Assembly (NCBI RefSeq): GCF_003058225.1
Contig: NZ_QBUG01000002.1
Span: 558,001 to 622,000, forward strand
DNA: 64,000 nt
Direction: 5' to 3'
DNA from: Promicromonospora sp. AC04
GTDB lineage: Bacteria > Actinomycetota > Actinomycetes > Actinomycetales > Cellulomonadaceae
The notes under the pieces are model-generated. The model saw nothing but the letters and a program-made list of their open reading frames with translations. It ran no database searches and was not told the DNA's origin. Shown piece after piece: positions 56,245 to 64,000 of the stretch (positions are counted from its first letter, which is position 1; every line of letters begins with the position of its first letter). Made by a program: the position numbers and the translations under genes.

Positions 56245-58875
56245 TCACTGGCCCCCGCAATGCCCGCTCTTCGGCCCACCCTTGCCCGAACCCGAACCCG
56301 AGGCCGCCAGGTTGACCAGCGGCGGGTCGTCCGAACTCTCACCGTTGAACAGGTTCACCGCCGGATCGTCGACGAGACACTCACCGCCGCTCTCCCGCGG
56401 ACTGAACTCCACCGTCTTCTCCTCCTCGTCGTAGTCGAAGTTTCCTTTGAAGCGCCAGTTGTTGTATTCGCCGTCGCCCTTGTTCTCGACCGTCCCCTTG
56501 TCGATGGCGATGACGTCCATCCCGTCCACGGTCGCCAGGTGCTCGAAGCCCTCGGCGTGGCTGAACGAGAAGTTCTCGAAGTCCTTCACCACGAGGATGT
56601 TCGTGTCGGGGAACGCCTCGGCGTACTCGTCCATCAGCGACTTGGTCAGGTCGGCGTCGTCGCCCGGCACGTCACCGTCGTAGTCGGTGCCCGGATAGGG
56701 GCCGTCCTCGGTGTACTTCGGCGACTCGTTGTCGAAGTACTCCGCGCCGAGGTCGTGCTCGGGGTTCTGCAGCTCCGTCGGCGGGTCCGAGAAGTCGTCG
56801 GCGTAGTAGCCCTCGTCCTCCTCGAACTCCTTGGCCTTGCACGCCGGTGCGGGTGACACCTCCTGCTTGTCACCGTTCACGTCGATCACTTCGTACGAGG
56901 AGTCCTTCAGGTCACGCTCCTCGTCGACCTCTGTCCACTCGACCTCGAACAGGTTCACGTCCTGCAGGTCCACGCCGAGGTGCCCGCTCTCGGTGGTCCG
57001 GTCCACGTCGTACTCGAGCTCGCGCACGTTGGCGTGGTCATCGATGGCGTCGTAGAGGGAACCGCCCTCGGCGTACTCGCTCGCGTTGATGTCGACGTCG
57101 CCCGTCTCGAGCCGGCCGTCCTCGTCGAGGGGAAAGAGCTCGTCGATCTTCGGCCCGAGCTCGTCCTCCAGCTCGGGGAACTGGCTGAAGTCGAGGATCA
57201 TCTCCCGCACGGACGCAGAGCCCGACTGGCTCGACTTCTCCCAGCCCCCGCCCACGGAGAAGCCCCTGGGCAGGGTCGCCTCGATGTCGACCCCCGCCTT
57301 GGCGAGCGTCTTCAGGACCTGGTCGTCCATGCGGAGGATGACGTTGTACAGCGACCCGTCCGGATGCCGGTTCACCTCGATCTGCGTGGTGCCCGTCCAC
57401 TCCATCCCGACCTGGCCGGAGCCGGACCCGCTGCCGTCGCACTTCGAGCTGCCGTCCTCGTTCTTGCACTTCTTGTTGTTGGTGAAGGGCTTGCTGCCAC
57501 CGATCGACGCCCCGATCAGAAAGCCGCCGATGTCCGTCGACGTATAGGACACCGTGGTCGAGCCGTCCGAGTACAGCGTCTCCTCGGCCGACACCTCGCC
57601 CTCGTAGCCGCCCTCGACGCTGCCCTCGATCTCGGCCGGACCGACTCCGCCGGCCCCGCTCAGCCCGCCGGTGAACGAGACCTTCCTGGACTCGCCCTCC
57701 CCCTCGGCGAGCTCGTGGTGCTCGGGCTCCTCGTCGGCGAGCTCGTCGGCCTCGTCGGTCTCGGTGCAGGTGTCGCCCCAGTGCTCGCTGGACGGTGTGC
57801 AGCCCTCCTGCTGGCCGTTCACCTTGTTGTAGTCCTTGTACCAGTCGATCCACTCCTGGGCCTTGCCCATGTCGGTGAACTCGTAGGTCTTGTCCATCGA
57901 GTATCCGGTGATGCCCGCGACGTCGAAGCTGATCGTCGAGTCGACAGAGATCCCGCCGCCCTGCTCGACGCCCTTGAGGATGTGGACCCGGATCCGGCCG
58001 TCACCGAGCTTCTCGATCAGCATCCCGTTGCTGGCACCCCAGCGGACGAACAGGAACGAGACGTTCTCGCTGTCGACGTGCGAGGTGGACGACACGACGC
58101 ACTCCGGCTCGATCTCGCTGTACGTCTCCGACATGCAGTTGGCCAGGTCCCTGGACTTCCCGGCGCGTTCCTTGCCCGCCGGCGCGTCCTTGTAGGCCGC
58201 CCACTCCGCCTCGCACCCCCTGGGCACCGGGAGCTCCTTGCACCCCACCTGCACCTTCGGCGGTGCGTCCTCGTCGATCTCACCGCTCGTCGGCAGCGTG
58301 TTGACGCAGCTCTCGTCGTCCGGATCGTCCTTCGGCGCACCGTAGCCATCGGTCACGCAGTCGACGAACTCGACGATCTCGTCCTCCAGGTAGACCCGAT
58401 CGTCCTCGTCACGATCGAACCAGCCGTCAGGGATCTCGGAGGAGGCGCAGATCGCCCTTACCGTGTACCAGACGCAGTCGATCCGGACCACGGGGGTCAG
58501 GTACTCCTCGTCGAGGTTGGCCTGGTCGAACGTGACGTCGTCCTCGCAGTCGCCCGTCGGCGGGCTGTACTCGTCGTCGGGGGACTCGTCGTCGCCGGGC
58601 TCGTCGTCGCCGTCGTCCTCCTCGCCGGGCTCGTCCACGCAGTCCTCGGGGGCGTTCTCCTTGCCGAGCTGCTGGACCGCGCAGACCAGCTGCTCGCCCT
58701 CGGAAGCTCCGACCGGCGCCGCCGCGACGAACACGATGGCGATCACCAGCAGGAGCAGACCGACGACCGCCACATACTCCGCCAGCGCCTGCCCGGACTC
58801 GCCGTCGTCCCCGCGCCGACCGCGCCACCACACCAGGGAGCCACGGGAGGAGGTCTCGCGGTCGCGTCGGGTCAC
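56245..58875 (-). CDS. Giant Flp-leader (prepilin-like) extracellular protein
   Basis: 876 residues, GTG start (MTRRDRETSSRGSLVWW). A 28-residue basic leader ends in G, then QALAEYVAVVGLLLLVIAIVF, a perfect GX4EY with hydrophobic helix. After about residue 60 comes a very acidic Asp/Glu/Pro segment (about 78-105) and more than 750 residues of unrecognised, acidic, Cys-containing sequence, with a Gly-rich middle (GGLSGAGGVGPAEIEGSVEGG) and a Gly/Ser/Lys tail. True Flp pilins have 50-80 residues. Likely exported by prepilin-peptidase processing as a pilus-linked adhesin or tip protein. The leader is observed, the role inferred. Confidence 0.8.
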   Translation of the reverse strand: MTRRDRETSSRGSLVWWRGRRGDDGESGQALAEYVAVVGLLLLVIAIVFVAAAPVGASEGEQLVCAVQQLGKENAPEDCVDEPGEEDDGDDEPGDDESPDDEYSPPTGDCEDDVTFDQANLDEEYLTPVVRIDCVWYTVRAICASSEIPDGWFDRDEDDRVYLEDEIVEFVDCVTDGYGAPKDDPDDESCVNTLPTSGEIDEDAPPKVQVGCKELPVPRGCEAEWAAYKDAPAGKERAGKSRDLANCMSETYSEIEPECVVSSTSHVDSENVSFLFVRWGASNGMLIEKLGDGRIRVHILKGVEQGGGISVDSTISFDVAGITGYSMDKTYEFTDMGKAQEWIDWYKDYNKVNGQQEGCTPSSEHWGDTCTETDEADELADEEPEHHELAEGEGESRKVSFTGGLSGAGGVGPAEIEGSVEGGYEGEVSAEETLYSDGSTTVSYTSTDIGGFLIGASIGGSKPFTNNKKCKNEDGSSKCDGSGSGSGQVGMEWTGTTQIEVNRHPDGSLYNVILRMDDQVLKTLAKAGVDIEATLPRGFSVGGGWEKSSQSGSASVREMILDFSQFPELEDELGPKIDELFPLDEDGRLETGDVDINASEYAEGGSLYDAIDDHANVRELEYDVDRTTESGHLGVDLQDVNLFEVEWTEVDEERDLKDSSYEVIDVNGDKQEVSPAPACKAKEFEEDEGYYADDFSDPPTELQNPEHDLGAEYFDNESPKYTEDGPYPGTDYDGDVPGDDADLTKSLMDEYAEAFPDTNILVVKDFENFSFSHAEGFEHLATVDGMDVIAIDKGTVENKGDGEYNNWRFKGNFDYDEEEKTVEFSPRESGGECLVDDPAVNLFNGESSDDPPLVNLAASGSGSGKGGPKSGHCGGQ

Positions 58876-58876
58876 C

Positions 58877-58937
58877 CCGCCAAACTAAGGACCGAAGACG
58901 CAGGTCACGACGGCCCTGCGACCCAAGCTCGCACCCA
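58877..58937 (-). promoter_or_regulatory. Promoter-like block for the 876-residue gene, shared with flp
   Basis: GTCCTTAGTTTGGCGG (minus strand, 58877-58892) and TGGGTGCGAGCT (58926-58937), matching blocks upstream of flp at 14/16 and 11/12. TAGTTT would place the transcription start at or within a few bases of the GTG at 58875, so the message may be leaderless. Apart from these blocks I see nothing definite in 58876-59111. Confidence 0.4.
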
Positions 58938-59111
58938 AACGTCTGGGTCTCCGGGCCCAGGCCCGGTCGACCGGTTCGGAAGCCATCTGGCTGAGGACTG
59001 GGCGGCAGGAAGCTCGTTCGCTTCGTTCATATCTGCCATGTGTTCAGAAAAAGTGAACACGACCAGAAGATGAACACGACTGTCTGCTACATGGTCGCCA
59101 GGCCAGCCCGC

Positions 59112-60200
59112 TCAGACCGCGCGGTCCGCCAACACCTGCGCGAACTGCGCCAGGGAGTCCTTGACCGGGCCCGCCGGCAGCGGCGCCAGCTCGGCCGAGG
59201 CCGCGCGCGCCCACTGCACGGCCAGGTCCCGCGTCTCGGCCAGCACGGAGTGGGCGCGCAGCCGCTCCAGCGCGGCCGTCAGCGCCTCGTCGGAGGACAG
59301 GTCGCCGTCGAGCGTCGCCAGCAGGTCGCGGTCATCGGCGGTAGCGGCGCCCGATGCGACGTGCTGCCGCAGCAGCAGCACCGGCATGGTCGGGACGTGC
59401 TCGCGCAGGTCCGTGCCCGGCGTCTTGCCCGAGGCCTCGCCGGACGAGGCGACGTCGAGCACGTCGTCGGCCAGCTGGAACGCGACGCCGACCTTCTCGC
59501 CGTACGCGCCGACGGCCTCGATCTGGTCCTTCGGCGCCCCCGCGAGCATCGCGCCCAGGCGGGCCGACGCCGACAGCAGGGACGCCGTCTTGTCCGACAG
59601 CACCTGCAGGTAGTGGGCCACCCGGTCCTCGCCGTCGTCGGGGCCCATGGTCTCGTGGAGCTGCCCCAGGCACATCCGCTCGAACGTCTTGGACTGCAGG
59701 ATCACGGCCTCGGGCCCCAGCTCCGCCACGCGCGCGGACGCGCGCGCGAACAGCATGTCGCCCACGAGGATCGCCACCGAGTTGCCCCACACCATGTGGG
59801 CCGACGGCGCCCCGCGCCGCATCGGCGCCGAGTCCATGACGTCGTCGTGGTACAGCGAGGCGACCTGCGTCAGCTCGACCACCACCGCGGCGTCGACGAC
59901 GCCGGGGGCCGCGCCGTCGCCGAGCTCACCCGTCAGCAGGGTGAGCAGCGGCCGGAACCGCTTGCCGCCCGCGTCGACGAGGTGCCGGGAGGCGCCGTCG
60001 GCCAGCTTGTCGGTGCTGGTGACGGCCTCCGAGAGCGCCTCGTCGACCCCCGTCAGCCGTTCCGCGAGACGGGACGCCAGCTCCGGGTCCGTGATCGGCA
60101 GGCCGAACGCGGTCGGGTCGGGCAGGTCGGTCGGAGCGGCCGGCGAGGCGGACGCCGACGTACCCGTCGTCGTCTGGGGCGGCAGCGGTACGGAGGTCAC
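59112..60200 (-). CDS. trans-Polyprenyl diphosphate synthase
   Basis: 362 residues. The two Asp-rich substrate motifs are present: LYHDDVMDSAPMRRG (DDxxD, first) and FQLADDVLDVAS (second), with GGKRFRPLLTLL before and KTASLLSASARLGA between. Such synthases make C30-C50 isoprenoid diphosphates, in actinobacteria usually the menaquinone side chain. Its start overlaps the nuoN stop in ATGA (60197-60200), so it is co-expressed with complex I, which uses menaquinone. An N-terminal Thr/Ser-rich stretch is not conserved. Confidence 0.92.
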   Translation of the reverse strand: MTSVPLPPQTTTGTSASASPAAPTDLPDPTAFGLPITDPELASRLAERLTGVDEALSEAVTSTDKLADGASRHLVDAGGKRFRPLLTLLTGELGDGAAPGVVDAAVVVELTQVASLYHDDVMDSAPMRRGAPSAHMVWGNSVAILVGDMLFARASARVAELGPEAVILQSKTFERMCLGQLHETMGPDDGEDRVAHYLQVLSDKTASLLSASARLGAMLAGAPKDQIEAVGAYGEKVGVAFQLADDVLDVASSGEASGKTPGTDLREHVPTMPVLLLRQHVASGAATADDRDLLATLDGDLSSDEALTAALERLRAHSVLAETRDLAVQWARAASAELAPLPAGPVKDSLAQFAQVLADRAV

Positions 60201-61960
60201 GGCACGAACTTACTTGCCTCTTGCGCCAGATCGAGAACCAGAGATGGGAAAACGCCGAGAATCACTGTGGCGATCGCACAGACGGCGATGGCGAGCGCGG
60301 CCGGACCGCGGGACCGCACCACCGTCACCTCTACCCGTTGCGCGGCTGTGACCTGCACCTTGGTCATGGTGGCGGTGGCCGAGCCCGCGCTGGTCGAGCC
60401 TGTCGAGACCGCACCCGTCTCGACCCGCGGCGAGTCGTCCCGTGCCGGCTCGACACCCGGCGTGATCGGCGCGGGCTGGAACACCATGACCACGAGAAGC
60501 CGCAGGTAGAACGCGACGGCGACCACCGAGGCGAGCACGCCGAGCACCGCGAGCCACCACAGGCCGCCCGACGTCGCCCCGGTGAACGCGCCGAACTTCG
60601 CGATGAACCCGGCGGTGAGCGGGATGCCCGCCATCGACAGCAGGAACAGCGCGAACGCGGCGGTGAGCCACGGGGCCTTGCGCCCCAGGCCGGCCCACTG
60701 CGCGATCTCGGTCGCCTCGCCGAGCACTACGCCGTCGTCCTCCACCGGACCGTTGTGCTCGCCCGACCCCGGGGTGACCCGGCGCTCGCGCACCAGGGTG
60801 ACCACTGCGAACGCGCCGATCGTCGCGATGCCGTAGGAGAGCAGGTAGAAGAGCGTTGACGACTGCACCTGCGAGCTGAAGCCCGCGATGCCTACCAGCA
60901 GGAACCCGGCGTGCGCGATCGACGAGTACGCCAGCAGGCGCTTCACGTCGCTCTGGACGGAGCCCACCACGGTGCCGACTGCCATCGTCAGGACGGCGAC
61001 CACGACGATCACCACCTGCAGCTGCCGCATGATTTCCGGGTCGACCGCCTGCACGCCGATCGAGACGCGGTACAGCACCTCCACGAGGGCCGCGACGGCC
61101 GCCGCCTTGGTGCACGCGGCCATGAACCCGGTGATCGGGGTGGGCGCGCCGGTGTAGACGTCCGGCGTCCAGGCGTGGAACGGCACGGCGCCCACCTTGA
61201 ACAGCAGGCCGACCGTCACCAGCAGCACACCGGCCACGAGCAGCCCGCTCATGCCGTCGAGCGGCAGACCGCCCTGCTGCATCGCCGTGGCGATCTCCAG
61301 CAGCCGCACCGTGCCGGCGAACCCGTAGATCAGCGCGACGCCGAAGATGAACAGCGCCGAGGCGAACGCGCCCAGCAGGAAGTACTTGGCCGCGGCCTCC
61401 TGCGACAGGAGCCGACGCCGACGCGCCGTCGCGCACAGCACGTACAGCGGGAGCGACAGCACCTCCAGGGCGATGAACATGACGATGAGGTCGTCGGTGG
61501 AGGCGAAGAGCATCATGCCGCCCGCCGCGAACAGCAGCAGCGGGTAGATCTCGGTCTGCTCCAGGCCGGACCGCCGGGCCAGGTCCTCGTACGAGGTGCC
61601 GGGCACGGCCGACGCCGCGGGCGCGAACGCGTCCTGCCCGGTCGCGGTGCGGTCGGCCACCACGAGCACGCCCAGGAAGGCGAGCACCGCGATGATGCCC
61701 TGCGTGCCGAGCGCGAACGGCGTGAGGGTCACGCTGCCGCCGACCACCTGGACGGGCTGCGCCACGATCTGCGGCCACAGCACCGCGATGAACGCGAACC
61801 CGCCCGCCAGGGCGGCCAGGGTCAGCACTATCTGGGTCACGCGCCGGGCCTTCGCCGGCACGAACGCCTCGACGAGCACACCGACCACGCCCGCGCCCAG
61901 CACCACGATCAGCGGTGCGAGGGCGAGCCAGTCGATCTCGGGTGCCACGAACTCGGTCAC
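60197..61960 (-). CDS. nuoN: NADH-quinone oxidoreductase subunit N
   Basis: 587 residues, about 14 membrane helices. The antiporter-like core shows the Lys/Glu-bearing helices: YEDLARRSGLEQTEIYPLLLF, FIALEVLSLPLYVLCATARRR, KVGAVPFHAWTPDVYTGAPTP and DVKRLLAYSSIAHAGFLLVG. NuoN is a proton-pumping arm subunit of complex I. Longer than the enterobacterial protein by about 100 residues, mostly a C-terminal extension with an extra helix. Coupled to nuoM by ATGA overlap. Confidence 0.95.
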   Translation of the reverse strand: MTEFVAPEIDWLALAPLIVVLGAGVVGVLVEAFVPAKARRVTQIVLTLAALAGGFAFIAVLWPQIVAQPVQVVGGSVTLTPFALGTQGIIAVLAFLGVLVVADRTATGQDAFAPAASAVPGTSYEDLARRSGLEQTEIYPLLLFAAGGMMLFASTDDLIVMFIALEVLSLPLYVLCATARRRRLLSQEAAAKYFLLGAFASALFIFGVALIYGFAGTVRLLEIATAMQQGGLPLDGMSGLLVAGVLLVTVGLLFKVGAVPFHAWTPDVYTGAPTPITGFMAACTKAAAVAALVEVLYRVSIGVQAVDPEIMRQLQVVIVVVAVLTMAVGTVVGSVQSDVKRLLAYSSIAHAGFLLVGIAGFSSQVQSSTLFYLLSYGIATIGAFAVVTLVRERRVTPGSGEHNGPVEDDGVVLGEATEIAQWAGLGRKAPWLTAAFALFLLSMAGIPLTAGFIAKFGAFTGATSGGLWWLAVLGVLASVVAVAFYLRLLVVMVFQPAPITPGVEPARDDSPRVETGAVSTGSTSAGSATATMTKVQVTAAQRVEVTVVRSRGPAALAIAVCAIATVILGVFPSLVLDLAQEASKFVP

Positions 61961-63540
61961 TTGTCGCTCCCCATCTGCGCGGCGGCATCCGCCGGCTCAT
62001 CGACCGCCGTGAGCGCCGCCGACTGCTCGGCCGGCGCGTCCACGTAGGTCAGGGCGAGGCCCGGCACGAGGCCGAGCACCAGGAGTCCGGCCACCAGCGG
62101 GGCCGCGACGAAACGCTCGCGCGCCTTGAGGTCGGGCAGGTCTTCGAGCCCTTCGGCCGGCGCACCGGTGAAGATCTTCTGGTAGGTCAGCAGCACGTAG
62201 ACCGCGGCGAGCACCACGCCCGGGATCGCCGCGACGGTCCAGGCGGCCGAGCCGGCGGGGGCCCCGCCGAACGCGCCGATCAGCACCATGATCTCGCTGA
62301 CGAACGTGGCCAGGCCCGGCAGCGACAGCGTCGCCAGACCCGCCACCAGGAACGTCCCGGCGAGCACCGGCGTGACCGACCGCAGGCCGCGGTAGTCCGT
62401 GATCCGCTGCGACTTCTCCGGGTGCCGGGACACGAGGAACCCGGCCACCAGGAACAGCGCGCCGGTGGCGAGGCCGTGGTTGAGCATCATGAAGCTCGAC
62501 CCGGCGGTACCCAGCGGCGTGAACGTGAAGATGCCCAGGATGATGAACCCGAAGTGGCTCACCGACGTCCAGCCGACCAGCCGCAGCAGGTCGGTCTGCA
62601 TGATCGCCATGATCGCCCCGTACAGCACCGAGATCACGGCGAGCGCGATCACGAACGGCGCCGCCCAGCGGGACGCCTCCGGGAACAGCGGCAGGCACAG
62701 GGTCAGCATCCCGAAGGTGCCTACCTTGTCCAGCACGCAGATCAGCAGGGTGGACGTGCCGGGGCTGGCGTTGCCCGCGACGTCGGGCAGCCAGCTGTGC
62801 ACCGGGACCATCGGGGCCTTGATCGCGAAGGCGATGAAGAACCCGACGAACATGAGGCGCTCGGCAGTGGCGCCCAGGTCGACCCCGACGAGCTCGTCCA
62901 CGAGGAATGCCCGGCTCGGGTCCACGCCGGCGCCGACCGCGAGGAAGTACAGCGCGATCACCGCGGCGAGCATGATCAGCCCGCCACCCAGGCTGAACAT
63001 CAGGAACTTCACGGCGGCCTGACGCCGTCCGGCGCCCTGCCCGAACCCGCCGATGAGGAAGTAGGCCGGGATCAGCATGGCCTCGAACAGCACGTAGAAC
63101 AGGAAGACGTCGCGGGCGCAGAACACCGCCACCATGAACGCCTCGAGCAGCAGCACGAGGCCGACGAACCGGCGCAGGCGCACCTCGTCCCGGCCCTGCT
63201 CCTGCCACGCGGCCAGCAGCACCAGCGGCACCAGCACCACGGCCAGCGCCACGAGCAGCAGGCCGACGCCGTCGACGCCCACCGCGTACGACGCGCCGAT
63301 CTGCGGGATCCACGGGTAGGTCGCCGCGAGCTGGTGCTCGGCGGCGGCGCCGGTGTCGAAGGCGGCGAACGCGCCGACGAGCAGCACCACCTCGACCAGC
63401 GAGAACAGGAGCGCCAGCGGGCGGGCGAGGCCCACCCCGGCGCTCGCGGAGCCGGTACGGGAACGACCGAGCGAGCCCAGCCCCACCACTGCCGCGCCGA
63501 CCAGCGGCCACGCGATGAGCGCGGTCAGCCAGGGAAACAT
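61957..63540 (-). CDS. nuoM: NADH-quinone oxidoreductase subunit M
   Basis: 527 residues from ATG 63540 (GGAGGAG upstream). About 14 helices with the antiporter signatures FYVLFEAMLIPAYFLIGGFG, AFAIKAPMVPVHSWLPDVA and LLRLVGWTSVSHFGFIILG carrying the conserved Glu and Lys residues. A proton-pumping arm subunit of complex I. nuoL precedes it with an 11-bp gap and nuoN overlaps its end, the usual L-M-N order. Confidence 0.96.
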   Translation of the reverse strand: MFPWLTALIAWPLVGAAVVGLGSLGRSRTGSASAGVGLARPLALLFSLVEVVLLVGAFAAFDTGAAAEHQLAATYPWIPQIGASYAVGVDGVGLLLVALAVVLVPLVLLAAWQEQGRDEVRLRRFVGLVLLLEAFMVAVFCARDVFLFYVLFEAMLIPAYFLIGGFGQGAGRRQAAVKFLMFSLGGGLIMLAAVIALYFLAVGAGVDPSRAFLVDELVGVDLGATAERLMFVGFFIAFAIKAPMVPVHSWLPDVAGNASPGTSTLLICVLDKVGTFGMLTLCLPLFPEASRWAAPFVIALAVISVLYGAIMAIMQTDLLRLVGWTSVSHFGFIILGIFTFTPLGTAGSSFMMLNHGLATGALFLVAGFLVSRHPEKSQRITDYRGLRSVTPVLAGTFLVAGLATLSLPGLATFVSEIMVLIGAFGGAPAGSAAWTVAAIPGVVLAAVYVLLTYQKIFTGAPAEGLEDLPDLKARERFVAAPLVAGLLVLGLVPGLALTYVDAPAEQSAALTAVDEPADAAAQMGSDK

Positions 63541-63551
63541 CTCTCCTCCGA

Positions 63552-64000
63552 TCACTGGGCACCACCGAGGCCGACCACGAGCCAAGCGACGGCGGCGATC
63601 ACGAGGACGCCGCCCGCCATGCCCGCCGCGTACGAGCGGACGTACCCGCTCTGCGCCTTCCGGAACACCGCGCCGAACCACGACACGGCCTGCGGCAGCA
63701 CGCCCCAGCCGCGGTCGACGACGTCCCGGTCGCCCACCTGGACCAGGCGGGCCACGCCGTGCGCGGGCAGCACCACGAGGGTCTCGTTGGCTGCGTCCTG
63801 GTACAGGTCCCTGCGGGCCGCCCGGGTCAGGACGGAGCCGCGCGGCGCCTCCTCGGGAACGAGCTGGACCGCGTACATCCGGAACGCGAGCAGCGCCCCG
63901 AGGACCACGACCACGAGGGTGACGGTGATGATCACGGGGACGGGGAGCACCGGCTCGTGGTGCTCCGCTTGCCCCACCACCGGCTCCAGCCACGTGGTGA
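63552..64000 (-). CDS. nuoL: NADH-quinone oxidoreductase subunit L, C-terminal part
   Basis: The frame is open to the window edge, so the N-terminal part lies outside. About 149 residues are visible: two membrane helices at each end (VIITVTLVVVVLGALLAFRMY and GMAGGVLVIAAVAWLVVGLGG) and a loop with SVLTRAARRDLYQDAANETLVVLP, LVQVGDRDVVDRGWGVLP and KAQSGYVRSYAAGM, which are the NuoL C-terminal hallmarks, including the piston-end region. Order before nuoM supports it. Confidence 0.93.
   Translation of the reverse strand, partial: TTWLEPVVGQAEHHEPVLPVPVIITVTLVVVVLGALLAFRMYAVQLVPEEAPRGSVLTRAARRDLYQDAANETLVVLPAHGVARLVQVGDRDVVDRGWGVLPQAVSWFGAVFRKAQSGYVRSYAAGMAGGVLVIAAVAWLVVGLGGAQ

Noticed and set aside
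1-64000. tRNA, rRNA, CRISPR arrays, IS elements and riboswitches
   Set aside because: Looked for throughout; no cloverleaf, no regularly spaced repeat array, no transposase and no recognisable aptamer was seen.

Overview
The window is high-GC DNA with dense actinobacterial gene content: an EssC-like type VII secretion ATPase with WXG100 proteins, a Tad/Flp pilus locus, a MoxR-DUF58-transglutaminase cassette, FprA, and a nuoLMN block followed by a polyprenyl synthase. This fits a Gram-positive actinomycete. The combination suggests the Cellulomonadaceae/Promicromonosporaceae side of Micrococcales, but that placement is inference.

Layout. 1-2819: housekeeping genes (end of an MFS exporter, YciI protein, Crp/Fnr regulator, TSUP permease, MazG-like pyrophosphohydrolase). 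2954-14325: an integrated mobilizable element of about 11.4 kb inserted in the 3' end of yajQ. It has a tyrosine integrase, an Xis-like protein, two XRE regulators, a MobF relaxase, and cargo (an SDR-like protein, a small protein, a HAD phosphatase, a lipoprotein). It is bounded by a 16-bp duplication of the yajQ end. A diverged copy of its right arm (2840-2953) lies just outside the left end, as if an earlier related element had occupied the same site. 14310-17383: yajQ, htpX and fprA.

17624-43363 is one long minus-strand surface/secretion region. A translationally coupled chain runs moxR, DUF58, a transglutaminase-fold membrane protein, RDD-FHA, PP2C phosphatase and zinc-ribbon-FHA, followed by a Ser/Thr kinase. 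Next come an FHA-like/HTH protein, the FHA-bearing EssC-like ATPase, a WXG100 protein, a WXG100-headed Gly-rich protein and three envelope proteins. Upstream, from its own promoter and ended by its own hairpin, is a 2018-residue membrane-anchored protein with about 11 Ig/cadherin-like and five FN3 domains. The likely logic is kinase/phosphatase/FHA control of a WXG100 export machine.

43726-58875 is a Tad/Flp pilus locus, also on the minus strand: assembly ATPases, TadB/TadC, TadE/TadG-like proteins, Flp pilin, a SAF-domain protein, an OmpA-domain lipoprotein, DUF192, and an embedded histidine kinase/response regulator pair. It is bracketed by two oversized proteins with Flp-type prepilin leaders (876 and about 224 residues). 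Its TadZ-like ATPase is fused in frame to a TadE-like pseudopilin. 59112-64000 carries a polyprenyl diphosphate synthase coupled to nuoN, nuoM and the end of nuoL.

The best candidates for undescribed biology are the oversized Flp-leader proteins, the TadZ-TadE fusion, the Cys-less transglutaminase in the secretion region, and the attachment-site architecture of the element. No tRNA, rRNA, CRISPR array or insertion sequence was seen.
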